Below, one piece after another: positions 1 through 14,466 of a DNA stretch of 64,000 bases (position 1 is its first letter; each line of letters begins with the position of its first letter). A program made the translations under genes and the position numbers. A model generated the notes under the pieces. The model had not been told where the DNA came from. It did no database searches and saw nothing but the letters and a program-made list of their open reading frames with translations. The stretch is taken from the NCBI GenBank assembly GCA_013397845.1, contig VZTG01005248.1, positions 2,045,028-2,109,027 of the forward strand, written 5' to 3'. The DNA is from Melanocharis versteri. Lineage: Eukaryota; Chordata; Aves; Passeriformes; Melanocharitidae.

Positions 1-502
1 TTCCTAAATTCATTTTCCTATAATTTTTTGAGATAAAATGTATTACAAAATCATCCTCAAGAGCCATAAAATTATCTTTTACTTGCAGATGTTTATATCT
101 TGCCTTCATTTTGTTTGATGTGAACTTCTTTTCCACATCTGTTTTAAAGAGCATCTTACTACATGGGATATTGGATTCATTTGCCTTGTTTTGAAAACCT
201 TGCTACCCCCAACAATTTGTTTTGTCTTCCCATTTTAAATATTTTTAAGTCTGTCACTTGTTCATGCAAATATTGGCTCTGGACAAATGTAGATCTTATT
301 TAAATTAGTCAGCTTCAGAGAAAATTGTTCAATAAACAGATACCCCTGGGAACTGAAAATTTAAAAGACTTTTCACATTTTCTTCATTGGTCTGGCAAAT
401 CAGTGAATCAGGAAAAAAGTGAAAATAAATCAGTGGAAATCATCCCTTTATAATGACATTTCAAGTTTTACTGGAAAAGAATATTACTGAGCATTCTTTA
501 GT

Positions 503-632
503 TGGGAAATTCTAGTCCCAGCTCTGCTGGCCACCTGCTGTACGATAACCAAGTCACTTCTCTTCCTCGGGTTTTCCATCTGAAAATGGAGGTATTCATA
601 TTGCCTTCCATACTGGAGGGTGAGATCTAGAG
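503..632 (+). repeat. Ancient MIR-like SINE fragment
   Basis: The block reads like the body of an amniote MIR/CORE-type SINE. It has a 'cccagctctgctggcc' stretch, then an 'accaagtcacttctcttcct' stretch, then a 'ccatctgaaaatgga' stretch and a 'gtgagatctagagatg' tail, in the family order. It is diverged and lacks a clear tRNA head. It abuts a reverse CR1. The assignment comes from recall of the consensus; a diverged chance match is possible but unlikely given three ordered blocks. Confidence 0.65.
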
Positions 633-640
633 ATGTACAA

Positions 641-970
641 TCATAGAGTCGTAGAACATCTCAGGTTGGAAGCAACCTCAAAAGATCCTCTGATCCAACC
701 TTTCATGGAAAAGGGATTCTAGATGAGATTGCCTAGCACTCAGTCTAATAACACCTTGAAAACCTTGAGCCATGGGGCCTCTGCCATGTGCATGGGGAAG
801 TTGTTGCAGTGAATAATTCTTTTCACTGTGAAAAATACATTCCTTATATTGAGTTGAAATCTCTCCTGGTGCAACTTTCACCTGTCATCCCTTGTCCTCT
901 CCATATGGCTCCTTGTGAAGTGAGAGCCTCTGTCTTCTTTGCAGCTGCTGTCACTGTCATTGTTAATAAT
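641..970 (-). mobile_element. CR1 LINE 3' fragment, reverse strand
   Basis: On the + strand the element opens with the complement of the CR1 3' end (tcatagagtcgtagaac), then 'ggttggaagcaacctc' and 'atcctctgatccaacc', both typical of CR1 3' UTRs. It continues into sequence matching the end of the CR1 second reading frame ('cctggtgcaactttcacctg', 'cccttgtcctctcc'). It is truncated at its 5' end (right side), as most CR1 copies are, and has no target duplication, which is normal for CR1. It is well diverged. Short open frames here are decayed element sequence. Confidence 0.88.
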
Positions 971-1748
971 TAACCACTTTTGCAAATTCACTGTATTGTG
1001 GATTTTCTCATGTAGGGAAATCTTTCTTACAAGATTCACAGAACAGAGATCAAATGGAAATGTGACTAATCTTTCAAATTCCAGAAAAGTAAAGTTCTAT
1101 CTTCAAGTTATTGGCATACTTACTATGAAGATGCACCAAAAAATGATGGAGTATTAAATAATGTTTGAGCCAGGGTTCTTAAATTTTACACTGTCATTAC
1201 CAGTGGATCAGAACTGTGGAGAGAGAATTTAGTTGTGACATACATAACAAATAAATTTAAAATTAGTTTAAGCAAACTATTTGGGTGATTGTTTTAGTAA
1301 CCTCTACACGGATTATAACTACAAAATGTAGCCTAATTTCTCAATATTGGGAAAAAATACAGGAAAAAGTTGAGTATATCTTATCACAACTCCTTTTATC
1401 TTTAATTATCTCTTTTTTTTCTTTTTCCATTTAGGATTTCTGCAATTCAGTTTCAGTTTTGTTATTCAAATTCTTATTGTAATCTCCAATTCATATTTTT
1501 CAAGCGCAAAATATCCAGAGCCACCCTAGGATCATGTTGTCTCATTGGCTTATAAATCATATGGTCTTTGAAACACCTTCTAACATTATCATGAAACATC
1601 CTTTCAAAAGGATATAATTAAAATAATAAAGTCCTCTCACAGACCATGCCTTATTCATTTTAGTCATTAATTTTTAATTGTTTCCAGGAAAATAATTCAG
1701 AATAATTCAGTTTCTTGGCATGTCTTTCCTTTCCACTTTTTTTTTTTT
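971..1748. other. No gene seen; unique AT-rich sequence
   Basis: No coding exon, RNA gene or recognisable repeat found. It ends in a poly-T run that leads straight into an assembly gap. Confidence 0.6.
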
Positions 1749-1795
1749 NNNNNNNNNNNNNNNNNNNNNNNNNNNNNNNNNNNNNNNNNNNNNNN
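1749..1795. other. Assembly gap (47 N)
   Basis: The run of 47 N directly follows a homopolymer T run, so it is probably a homopolymer or low-complexity dropout. Confidence 0.99.
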
Positions 1796-4700
1796 TCATC
1801 TGACTATTATTAAATTGTTATATTTTTAGTTTTGTTCCTGATCAATATTAGCTATGCCTTTTGTTCCAAATGGCCAACATTAAAGATCCTTTTTCAGAAT
1901 ATTTTTAAGACTTCTGTAGGTTTGACAGCTTATCTTCCAAATCTTCAGTGCATAGTTTTATTTGGATCTATTTCAGTACAAACTAGTGTTGACTTAAGGG
2001 ATTGTTATAGCATATTTTTGAAACAAGAATGAAATTAAACATTGAATTTACTGTAAAAATTTAGATTGTTTTGTTGTAAAAATACAGAAATTAAAGGAAA
2101 AGAAGGAAGCCTGTAACTAGAGCCAGTAATGCCATAAAAAATTATTCAGAGGAGTCAATGAAACCATGTGCCAAGTCTAGAACAATTTCTCAACACATCG
2201 TAATGAACTTTAAACTTGGCAAATGATGAAGCATCGCAATAACAATGCACTATAAAAATACAGGAGGAAGAATTTGGGTACTTCAAATCCTGTCAGTCTA
2301 AAAAGTACTGTTTTATCCTGGCATGTAAAACATTTTTGTAAGGTGAACTACCCAAATAAAAAGTCAAAGTGGACTGTGTCCTTGACAACAGAAGAGCCAA
2401 TGTTTGAATGCTTTCTGCCCACCTGACAGAAGAAAAACATTTCCCTGATTGAGAGTCCTATGCCTGATTAAGCCCTGAACATATAAGACAAAGTACTTCG
2501 GAGGATACCTGCCAAAGCACCAGCATAATCTGCTTTATCTTCTCTTCAATGGTAATCCATGTCCACTGGTTCAAGGGAAAGCAGTATCTAGGAACCGCAT
2601 AGTGTCCTAAGAAGAAAATGTCATTTTTAACCCTTGCAAGTAGCAGAAACATTGAAATGTTCATAAAATATAAACATATAAACAGTGTAAACAAGCACAA
2701 GGAAATAGCAATCAGTGTTGCTTCTTTCATATGCCTGATGTCTTTTTTGTACTGTAAAATCCAACATGAGAAAGTTCAGTTTTTACTGTGATGTCCAGAG
2801 ATCTTAAGGGGTAAGTGAGATCTCAAATGTGAAAGGATGGTGAGGCACCTAGGAGCAGAAAATGTTGTATCAAGCTGTGCTACATGCATGTTACCTGTCA
2901 TGAAAGGATATGAATTCCAAGAGAAAGGACCAGAGATGAAATTGTGGTTTCAAGAGAATCTATGATTTTGATAACCAGTAAATGTTAATGGTGGCAAAAT
3001 TATACCCATATTAAGTGCTGTGGAGAATACCATGTATGCTGTATAACTGGTATTACTTTTTGTGGGCTACACCACCCTGAACTGATGAATCAAAGTAAAC
3101 CCATATTTTTGTTAATTTAATGACAAGCAGTGTATATACTAAGTGCCCTGTTTCTATTTTTTGAATTGCTTTTTAACATGGTATGCAGGTATGCTTTAAC
3201 ATGCATTGATATGCTTCTTTAGAAGCTTTCAGTTCTTCATGTCTTTGAAGTGTACTTCTCTGAGTATAAATGTTTTGTTGCTTACAAAGAGAATTTATTT
3301 AAAACTGAACTCATGTTTGCATGTGAGTTAAAGAGATGGAGTTACTTTCCTTTAAGGTTAACTTACACTGGAATATAGAAGAAGAAAATTTCACCATTTT
3401 CATGAGCAGCAAGAGGGGTCAGGTTGTGTTCTTTTTGCTGCCTAAATTACCCAGCCCTCTTTTTGCTTACCAGCATCCATCTCTGAGGTATCTATCTACC
3501 TATGATAATGAATTCATTTTTTGGCAGTGATCCTTTCTTGCTTTTTACTTAAATCAGTCTTTTTTTATGTATTAGGCAAATAAAAAAACTGTTAGCTAAT
3601 TGTGATGGCTGGGACAGTACCACTTTTAAAGGGTTAAACATGACGAAGTGATACAAAATAGGCTTAATGATGTTGGTTGTTTGTTATCTGACTTCAGACA
3701 CTATGGTCATGCACTTTATTTCATCCATATTCCTGGATGAGAAAAGCAGAGAAGCAGCAGCTCAACTGATCTCGCTGTTGGTTTAGCATCAAACATTTTT
3801 TTCACACTTCTGCTAAGAAAACAATCTCTGATATTATTCCAGACAACATTATCCCATTCCATCTACCCCCACATCTGGCTCCTCAAAGGGAAAAGTGTCA
3901 GCTGTGAACAGGGTTAAATCTTATCCCATCATTCTTCCATGGTCATTCTACAAACAGTACCCAGAAATTTCCAACTGTTCTAGCACCCATCTCCAGTAGC
4001 CCTCAACATTTTAAGAGTTGAGTTTTACGAGTGGAGCAGCTGTCTTCAGTTCCTTAAGGAAGTATGTGAAGAACACTGTCTAAAACCTATATTTAATATG
4101 TGAATTGTAAACAACCTTAGTATCTATCAGCATCATTCCACAGACAACTGTGAAAAACTCAGTCATGATGGCTTTTGTGTCATTGCAACTGAAAGTGGAA
4201 TCTTATTCTCTAGTCAGTGTGCAATGCAAACCTTTCAGCAACCAAAACTCAGCTGTGTTAGACTTCAGATGGGGAGCATAGGCCTAAAAGAGGTCAGTTT
4301 TGTCTACGACCACTTAATAAGGACAGAAGTTATCTTCTTAGGATGTGAAAATCGTTACAGTGACTTAATTCAGACTACTGAATCTTTCCCCCCGCCGTAT
4401 CTTTCCTAACGCAGAAACACAGAAAACTAAAAAATTGCTAATTGTTTATTTTTAAAATGTTTTGAGTTGGAATTTTTTCACTAATGGCTTCTGCAGATTT
4501 GCCCTCAATTTTACATTAATTTTTAACAAAGTGCTGTGGTACTGGAATAAATTAAATTAAATATGCATTTTTTTTTCAGCAAAAACTAGGAGATTGGAAT
4601 GGGAAAGTCTTTCACTTTGATTATTTTCTAAAAAAGTAGAGTTACTTTACCTTTGTTGTCATTAAGAAACAGGAAAACCAGCCAAATGTTATACCCAGTT

Positions 4701-7700
4701 CTTAGAAAACTCACTGTTTTTTTCTTTTTCCTATGTCAAAACATTCTCTATGTTCAGAATTATACTATTCTGAAATTTCAGCACAACAGACCACCAAGTA
4801 TTGTCTCTAAAACTGAGGATAAAATAGTATATAGCTGAGAGAATATTCATGCTGTTTTTCATGTGAAACTGGCATAACAGTTATGACACAATTTAGAGGA
4901 CCTTTTTGCCATTTTTGAACATTTATCATAAAGACTGGAATTGATGTTGATCTTTTATAACTTTTTAGGCATATGTATTTATGCATACAGATGTGTTCTT
5001 TTAACATAGTACACTTGAGGGTTTTTTAAAGAACTTCTAAGGATTTTGTTTAGCTATTTAAATATGGAACTGGTTTAAAGACTGCCATTTCATTTTACTG
5101 TATCAGTGACAGCAGTGCTGCAGGTTGTGCTTTTAAAGTGGCAAGTTTCAATAATGCACTTTCATCATCAAACAAATGGTCTGTAATAATGTTGAAAATT
5201 ATGATCTTTTTAATTCCCCTTAAGTGATTGATTTTGTTTAACTGTTTTATTGGACAGCACTAAGTACTGCATATAGATAAATCTGTTTCTAAAAAGGCAA
5301 GGAAGGCTCCTTTTCTTCTGCTTGGGTTGTTGTAGACGTACTGGCATTTGCTGAAATTTTCGGTGTTCCTTTTGGAGATTTATTTATTTTTAGATTCTTC
5401 TGTGTATTCTATGGCATATTCAGCCTAATTCTCTCCATTTTTTATTTTGTTGGGAACAATGAAGAGGATTACAGGGAGAAAGTCTGCTAAATGCCATCTC
5501 CAACTACCTTGCAGGGCCAGTGGTGTGACAAAATATATAATTAACATCTGCATTAGTTTACTTACTAGCTGTGCTGATAAGCAAATGGAATTCTGAATTC
5601 AATAGATAAGTCAACTATGCCACTACCTTTTCTGTTAATTTTATCTTCTCTTGTTGAGTGTACATGTATTTAAATCACTCCCTGTCTTGGTCAATATTTT
5701 TCACACGCTCTCAGGTATTATGCCTACTAGTTTTAGCAGGATATTACATCTATGGTTGCAGGTCATAAAAGAATCCTTCTTTGGTGTTCAGACCAATGAA
5801 TAAATTAGAAGAAGGGCTTTAAACTCTGTATGATAAAATGAACTAAAAGTAGGGCAGAGAAAGAACAACCTTTGTAAGGAGCCTAGCCTGGGGCTAGAAG
5901 TTCATTGTGTATTTCAGAACATGGTGCAACAACAGTATGAAGAGTTAGTGACTGAGAATTTTCAGTGCCTCAGGATACCGGTGATTCAGCTGCATATAAT
6001 GATAGGGAATGCTCAGAATGCTCTAAATAAATCCCGTGTCCATAACTTGTAATTTCTTGCTGGAGCTATGGGCAGAATGAAAGGCCTGACAAGGGTTCAT
6101 AGCCAGCAGGATGTAGTATAGATCTGCTTGCTATAATTATTTGTTCACTGGGGAACACAGAGTGTATTTTATTAGTGTGATTATAAAAAGATGAAATAAA
6201 ACCACAAGAGAAATAAGGCATGAATTGATGACGTATAAAATATTTACTGGTAGACTAAGAAAAGCATGAAATTTGCAAATAGTAGCACATGTTCGCCTGA
6301 AAATCAGAGGTGTTTAAACCACCTTCCAGTTGAAAACCCTCATACTTTGGGGTTCTGCTTGTTTCTGTAGTACATTTCAAGATGTCCTATCAGATCTTTC
6401 TTCCCGCTCTGTATATTTCACTTGTCAAACCATGGCAAACAACATTTATGTGTCTACATAAAACAATTTGAAAAACTATGAAATGGTTAATTTTTTTTTT
6501 TTAATATGCTTGCAATTTTAAGCAAAATTAGTATGTTTGCACTTCTTGATTAGGACTAGATTTCTAATCTGAAATACTGGATTGGGATTTTACTAGGATG
6601 TGATTTTTCATCCTTTTCTGTTTTTTAAATTTCTCTGGTCTTGGTTTTCTACTTCTTTCTTGAACCTCTCTATTAAATATTGTATTAAAAAGGTTGTTAC
6701 TAGGTTAAAATACAGGAATACTTAACATGTAAATACTGCTTTGAAAAAATGATATATGAACTACAATATTTTGAATTATAAGTGCTTGGCATTTCCTCTT
6801 TCACTAATGTGATCTCTGTGGAAAAATACCAGCCACTTGGAAACAGAGGAGTTCCATGTATATAATTCACAGTAGTGACTGTGTTAATGCTGTTCATGGT
6901 GATTTTTGCTTAGAGGCTGAGTGAAATAGCCTGCAAGAGTGTATGGTTATAATTTAGTTACAGATCTGAAAAACATAAACTGCTCTCCCTGCCCAATGCC
7001 CTACTAGCAAAATTTACCCATGATTAAGATGTTCATTGAAAATGAAAAGCATCCTTCTGGTTCCATTATTATAGAGAACTAATTTATTTAAATGGAGATG
7101 CTGTTTATTCCTCTTCCTATTCCAGTAATTCTCATCTCAGCTTCCTTAACATGAAATCCATAGCACCATCTCACCTAGTAATGTAAAATTCAGTCATATA
7201 AAGTGCTCTTTCTAACCTGCTGCTATGCTTTTGCACAAATGTCAGTCAACTTTTTTAAACAGATTCCTTGGGGCAGTTGGCATTGAGCAGGCAGCCTACT
7301 TAGATTAGCCAGGAGAATTAAAGAATTCAGCTGACATGAAGCAAAGCTATTAATGTGGGAGGAAATCTTTGTTAGATCTTTAAGCTTCAGAATGTAGTGG
7401 CTCCTGATGAGAAATGCTATACTTTGAATGTCAGTTAACTCCATAAGGAGGTGATGGAAAAGTTCTTACATTTTATGGTATAACTGTACTCACACACCTA
7501 CTTGAGTCAGGACTACAAATACTCCTGGTGAATGGGTGAGAATGAGGCTTCTAACAGCCAACAGGCTGTGCATGGAAATGAAAGATGCTGGGGCACAGGT
7601 GAGCATTGCAGAGCAGTGCCACTCTGCACTCGTGTGCCCTGCTCTAAACCTTCACCCGAGCCTGTAGCCTGTCTGTTCAGCTATGTGGGTCTCACAGTTG

Positions 7701-10700
7701 TATTCCTTGAAGTGTAAATTTGGTAATTTATATGTGAATTTATGTACTTGCATGGCTGTCTTTGATCCAAATAATACATGTTTTATTTCTTGTAAAATAT
7801 GTACTCTCCAACTGCATTCATTCTCTTCTGGTTTGAAGGGAGCTTTTAAGCCCACCTAAAACTGTTCCAAACAGTGGCCCTGTAAAGTGGGCTTCATGGA
7901 AGAGAGGAAGGACGAACTATTTGACCTCTACTGGGGTAAAAATGTCCCTGTGCAAAACAGGGTTACAGAGTCTTGGGGGCAGAGAAGAAGCAGGTGGAAG
8001 ACAGATTTTGTCCTTGCTCCAAATAATGTCTGCCCAGGGCCCATGACGTGTAGGATGTGTAACCATATCCCTGAATTTCCTAACATGGGAGCTCATGCAT
8101 TTTTTCCTATAGTTACATCTAGGTACAAACTAGCTCTAACCTGTCTAAGAGAAGGGCTTTTACTGAGTTTCCTACAGTTGTATGTGGCCTGGAGCAGACT
8201 CCAGAGTCTGAAAAGCTGGGTAAATACTTATCTGCTATGTACTTTATGCTGAGATCTGGCTTCTGAGACTGTGTTAATTGTACGATGTTTAAAGTCATTT
8301 AGGTTATGGCCTTGTGAGCTGTTCAGTAATTAAAATGCAGGAAGTACCCTAGATCAATTCTGAAAACAACATTTATCCTCTGTCACTTTGGTACTTCCAG
8401 ATAGAGTTTCTCTCAAGTTCTTTGTAAAAAATCTTCATATTTCCAGTTAACATAATACTCTGCTTTTCTTCTCTAACTTTAGACTGATCCTAGGTTAATG
8501 CACATTTAGTTTTGAATTAAATTAACCATACTTGTATTGCATCTTGGATGGTAATTCTTAAATAGCTGGACATTTCATTATAATGCTGCTTTATCTATCA
8601 TGTGAAGAACTTCATCGATAGAAATTATGCTTAGAAGTGCTAATTTCCTTTATTAATATCCATAAAGAATAAAAATATAGATCACAGAAAGCAAAATGCA
8701 AAAACCAAATTTCAACAACATTATAATAATGTGTTGAATTGAGAAGCCCCTTATAGATGTTTCTAAAATAATGATGAAAAGACAAACAAGTGGGAGGGGA
8801 AATATTTCCATTATGATCAAAAAGAGACAAGGATTTGTGTGTTTACATTTACAAGATGTAGTATTTATTAAATACTGAGTTTAATGCTAAACAGTTTACC
8901 AGCCTTCTTCATTATCTTAATTTCTCAGCAAGATATTAATGTTTTGATTAATGTTTGTGGTTTTCAGAACTGAGTCAACACAGCAGTGAGTGCTTTAAGA
9001 GAGAATGGCTTCCTTCCTCCTAAGTTGCTTTGTTAGGCAGGAAGGTATTAGTTGCCTTTCTGCACATATTACTTCCAGTAACTATCCTTCCCCAAGTTTT
9101 GGAAATGGTGAGTCACTGCTCTTTGGACCAACAGTCAAAGGGGGGCAGTTTCCTAAGGCAGGATGGGGAAAAGCCATCGCTGCCAGGAATTTGTCCTCTT
9201 TCAGTGGGCTCATTTTTTAGCAGCTTTGCAACATTTCCATGCTAAGACCAGAAAGGCACAGTAGTTATTTTGTGCCTCATTTACCTCCAATATCTCCTAA
9301 TTGTTGCTGGAGGGTTCTAAAATAGATACATGGCAATAAAGGAAGGCACATAACTTTTTTTTTGTTTCTAATGTGGTAATAATAATATATTTAGCATTTA
9401 TTGCATTAATGGCTGGTAATGGATAAGTCAATTATTTCAGACTCCATTTATTAGGACATCATTCAAATGGGTAACTCAAACAGCTCATAACTTAAAAGAT
9501 TAGAATATGACAACAGATAAAGCCAAAAGAAAGGAGAGTGGATAACAAAGATAATTAGAGGGTTTAGCACAAAAAAGTATAGTGAAATACTTGGTTGTTA
9601 AGCTTTTTATTACTCAGTTTCTGCCATTGTGTATGCCAGCAGGAGAAACTTAAGAGTGGAGGAGATGCTGGTATTGTAGACTCTGACTGGGAATTCTTTA
9701 CATGTAGAACAATTTGATTTTTTTACTTGCTGTGACTGGCAGCCAAAACATAGAGGCTGGCCTTGCAGGAAGATAATATGATAGGGAAAGTACAGTTAAT
9801 TTTGTGAGAGCTTTGCAATTTAGGAAAAGAAGTACTGGGTTCAAAGGGTAGAAGTGAGATCCAGTGAAGGTAAAGAAACTTAAAAAAAAAATTACATATT
9901 AGTAGTTGCTTATATAGAAAATTATTTTACTTACCAGCATTTTAAAATTATTAAAATAAGAGTAATCTGATAATATGGTAAGCACTTGAGGCATCAAGAT
10001 CGGTAAGAAATTAGATGTTAATTCTTGCTAAATAAAATTAAAACCAAAAAAATAAAGGGAGAAGTTATGATATTTGAACAGTTAGGATTCTTTCCTACAG
10101 AAAGCAATGGTTTACTTAGTAGTGTTTTACTCCCTAGATAATTAATAGCCTACATGAAGTTGTAGTTAATTATCTGCTCATTAATATTCCACAAAGGAGG
10201 ATGCTCGGTTTCGGTACGCAAACACCTGCAAAGAACGATTCCAAGTTGATTACAATGAACACTAAAGCAAGAAAGAAAAATCATTGTTAATTTTATTTAA
10301 CACCACATTAATTCCTTCTTATCTTTCTGCAAAGAGACATGTCATGAGATGTGTTAGGGTTTATTGTCATGAGTTGCAGCAATATTGTTTTTATACTGCT
10401 ACAGGCAGTTTCCTTTCTGCTTTTGGATCAAACTTCTCAAACTAATATTTTGAGTATTTTGTAGGGTTCTCTTCCTTTTAAGAAGATCTTAGTATTTGTA
10501 TCATTGTATTTGTATTTGTATGCTATAGATTAAGAAATGAAAAAATTACCACAATGCCACTAACAAAAATAAAATTTTAATTTAAACTAAAAAGGCACAA
10601 TGGGCTTTAATAATACTTTTGTACATTTAAGTCTTGCTTAAAAATTAGATTAGGATATTCACTTCAGGATTAGATAGGAGATCAATGCTGAACCACGTCC

Positions 10701-13005
10701 AAAACTTGTATTCAGACTAGTTACTACTGGAGTCCTCTGGGTTGTTTTTAAGAGAATTCTATCAACTTGGCTTGAAGATAAGCGTGTACAGAACTGGCAC
10801 AGAATCGAAACTGAAGAGATGAATTTGTCTGAGAAATATCCTGTTCTTAATTATTTCTACCTTCCCCTATTTGATTTAAGATTCCAATGACTATCTTATC
10901 TTGTAAGGTTTGTATATTATATACAGGCATTATTTTAATGTCTGTTCAGTTATGTATCTTGCCTCTTGGTTGGCAATTAAATAAACAAGAAGGGCATCTT
11001 CCAAATGATAAAATACTACATTCATGCCTAGAGTACATGAAATTTAGTGATAAATCAGAACGTTCAACTGCGTTTCCTGTGATTTGTTTTTTAAGTTGCG
11101 TTGCTGTAATATATGAAGTCTGNTTTCCTTACTGAACTGTCTTCAAAACCATTAAAAACTTGGCACCGATGTAAAAATACATAAAATCAAGAAAATATTG
11201 GAATATGTTGGGTAATCATTAAATACAGTTGGATGAATCTATTTACTGGCAATACAGATGTAGTCTGTAAAAATAGACCTTTATAAGGTTTTAGAGTTTT
11301 TTTGATGACATGTGGGCTAATTTATTCATATAGTCATCACTTTTTATTATTGAAAGGGATTTATGACTCTATTTATTACTCAGAGATTATTATTAATCTT
11401 CTCCCTAGTAATCTTTGCCTCTAAAAAATGCTGACAAGAGATCAGTTTGGCCAATTTCCTCAGTGCACTTCAACTCCTACTCTTGTTGGCTTTGGCTTAA
11501 GTAAAACTCAGTTCAAAAGAGAGGTAATTCGACCCAAGCTTAAAAACTTGCTGTGTCTCAGTCGTTGATCTGGCAAGACCAGATCCCTCACAATGCAGAC
11601 TGCACTGAACTCTCATTAAAATATTTGAACCATAGGGTATATTCAGCAGCAAAGCACTTAGCAATGTAAGATTTCCAACTTGCTTGACTCACGAAGATTG
11701 CTGGGATATCAGTAAGTATGCAATCTATCTTATGCTTTTACCTTTAAAATATGAAAGAAAACAAGTTCTTGAAGATGACCTCCTTGAAGAATGTTCTACA
11801 ATAAATCTACCCCATTCACTTTCCAATGATGCCTAGATATTCTCTTCAAGTTTTGTGACCAGATTCCATCTGAATTTTTGAATTAAATTATTTTTTCTAG
11901 CTTTTATTGAATAATAATTGTCTTCAAGCCTGTATGTAGAAAGTAGTCCTTGCTTAAGGCCTCATTCTGTTGTTTAGAAAAGTACCTTTCATGTAACATT
12001 TTTGCCATTAGAAGCTTTCAGCTGTGTAAATATCATTTATAGCTATAAAACTTAACAAAAGTATAGAATGCAAAGATCTCAACAAAATTCGTTTACTGCT
12101 GCAGTTATGCATAATCTTTCTGTGTATTCACTTTTCTGTACTTTTAAAGAATTGTATGCATATCCGAAAAAGTCTTATACTAAACTATTCAAAATACTCA
12201 AAAGTAATGTATTACTCCTGAAAATCAGTATATTGTAGTTTGTATAATCGATTTATTTTTAAATGGTGCCTTTTAAAAAACAAATATTAGGATATGCAAA
12301 AATTGAAAGTCATGTATTTGTTGTAGTTTGCAAACTCCTGTAGATGCATCTCTTAACCTATTAAACCTAATTATAATAAGGGAATAATTCAGAATGGAAG
12401 TGCCAGAAGCTATTTAGGAATACTTCAGCCTAAACTAAATGACCTAATATCCCATAGATCTTTACAGCAGTTACAGAATAGTGATACAATATCAGTCTAA
12501 GTATTCATTTCTTTCTCCTCTTAGTACTGGTACTAATTAGTACTATTAACCACTCAGGCTAGGTAAATTATTTGTGACCTTAAGAAGAATGCAGTTCTTC
12601 TCAGTGTTATATCTGAGTAAACACACTCAGATAGGCCCTTTTTCCCCCACTCTGAAAAACATGAGGGTGAGGGGGTTGAAGTGTTGTTTAGCCTTTATGA
12701 AAACTACTATGCTCTAAACAACTGCTAGTTAGAAGACACATCTTATTTCTCCTTTTTAATTACAGAAGGTGATTTTTCCTTCTTGAAAAAATTCCTTCTT
12801 GTATCCAGATGACTACAAAGGAGCTAAACATCCTCTTTTTTAAATAAATTGTTGTCCATGTAGTCTACCTGTGGTTCAGTGCATTTTGTGGCTCATACAA
12901 GCCTTGAACTTTTTTTTTTTTCCCCTTAGGAAATACCGACATTATATTAGCAAAAAAAATATATGAGTGTATCAGAACTGAGAAACAGCTAAACAGAGAT
13001 TTTTT
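1796..13005. other. Long unique stretch, no gene seen
   Basis: About 11 kb of AT-rich DNA without a supportable coding exon, RNA gene or clear transposon. Open frames such as 2458-2730 (-, 90 codons, hydrophobic) and 7887-8252 (+, 121 codons) have no motif, no splice context and no resemblance to a family I know. A single ambiguous base lies at 11123. The stretch 10120-10260 is dense in TAAT/ATTA cores followed by more GC-mixed sequence and could be a regulatory element, but nothing here proves it. Confidence 0.55.
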
Positions 13006-13054
13006 TTTCTCTTCTCTTCTCTTCTCTTCTCTTCTCTTCTCTTCTCTTCTCTCT
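13006..13054. repeat. (CTTCT)n microsatellite
   Basis: Eight perfect CTTCT pentamers run from 13011 to 13050, with a T run before and a CT-rich tail after. The pyrimidine/purine strand asymmetry is complete. A Glu/Arg-rich reverse-strand frame across it is an artefact of the repeat. Confidence 0.97.
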
Positions 13055-14087
13055 CCTCTGCTCAGAAACAATTCTCATCCGGTAGGAGACTGAATTGTAT
13101 CCTTGAAGTGCCAAAACACTTCACAAAATCATGTTTGCTATTTTTGAGACGTCTTTTGTATGACAAAAGTGAATTTAGAAAATTAATTTGATAGCTTATG
13201 TGAACAAATGTAAATGAAATTTCTATGAATACTTGGTCCAGTGCTTGAGGAAGAGCTATATCCTATAGCCTGCAAATAGTTGATGTTTTATTAGATAAAG
13301 CATTAGTATCTCATTGTGGAGAAGGTGGGCAAACGTAGGCTAGATTTGTAGGAAGGTTAATGAAACAGACCAAACTTTCTTACTGGTCATGTTTACTGTG
13401 TATTTATACTTACAGGAATAAGAGTTTATTAGAGTATGGGATGAAGAACTAATTAGAGAAGGCAGTTTCTGAGTGCTTCCTAAGATAAGTTTATTCTCTC
13501 TTCTTTAAAATTGATCACAATGAGGAGTTGATCTCATATCACCTCAAATACAAACATACAGCAGCAAAATAATTGCTCAATTACACGAGTATTCCAGAAA
13601 GCTCCTGAATAGATTTGGAGTGAGTCCTCTAAATATAAAAGTAATACTCTTGGTATCTTCTTAAGATCATGGTTAATTCTTCAGTTACCATAATCTTTAT
13701 TTATAAAAGATAAACTGTTTAAAGCACTGATTCACGCTAAGAAGTGATGTTTCCATCCTTTGTCATCTGGTGGTATTTAGGAATGCTGAGAATTCTTACT
13801 AACATGTTCTCAATTTGCCTGAGTTGGAGGAAATGCAATGTGATAAAAACCATCTGGTGATACTGCAGGTATAAAAATATTTGCCATATATATTTTTTTT
13901 TTCTCAGTAAGCTATAACATGTTAGAATTTTTTAAAGAAATAATATTGATTTGATTATTTGATAAAAGGAGAAGACATAAAAGACATCCAAGAGGTGACC
14001 ATGTAAATTTCTCAGTGCTGAACAGTGGACCACTTCAGGAAAAATCATGTTTGATTCTTTATAAGAAATTTTAATGTTATTTTTAAA

Positions 14088-14139
14088 AATATTAAAAAAA
14101 AAAANTTTTTAAAAAAATTAAAAAAAAAAAAAAAAAAAG
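14088..14139. repeat. Poly-A / A-T low-complexity tract with one N
   Basis: Runs of A broken by short T runs, with an ambiguous base at 14105. It may be a decayed retrotransposon tail, but no body is recognisable next to it. Confidence 0.85.
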
Positions 14140-14466
14140 ATTTTCAAATTAGGACTTCTGCAACTTGACATGTCTGCTGGAGTCTGTAATAATGGCAGGA
14201 AAATTCATCCTCTGCTCAAAGCAAGGAAAGGAATTCAAGAGGATAGAGAACGAAATTTTATTCTTGAAATGTCTGAAACAGGAAATATGTAAATGCATTC
14301 TCTGTTTACTGTGAAAGCTTATTCTTTAGTGCCTTCTGGGAAAAAGTTGGATATCATGAAAATTTTTATAATATCTCCTAATGATGTTCCCATAGCACAT
14401 GTCTTCTTTCTACTGCCCAGAGTGAAGAGGCAAATGTGAAAGGAAAGGTATTTACTGGGATGGCTC

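Noticed and set aside
2458..2730. 90-codon hydrophobic reverse frame
   Set aside because: Hydrophobicity follows from T-rich codons; no signal-peptide pattern followed by a domain and no family match.
7887..8252. 121-codon + frame, longest in the first 12 kb
   Set aside because: No recognised domain, no splice or promoter context, and length compatible with chance in a window this size.
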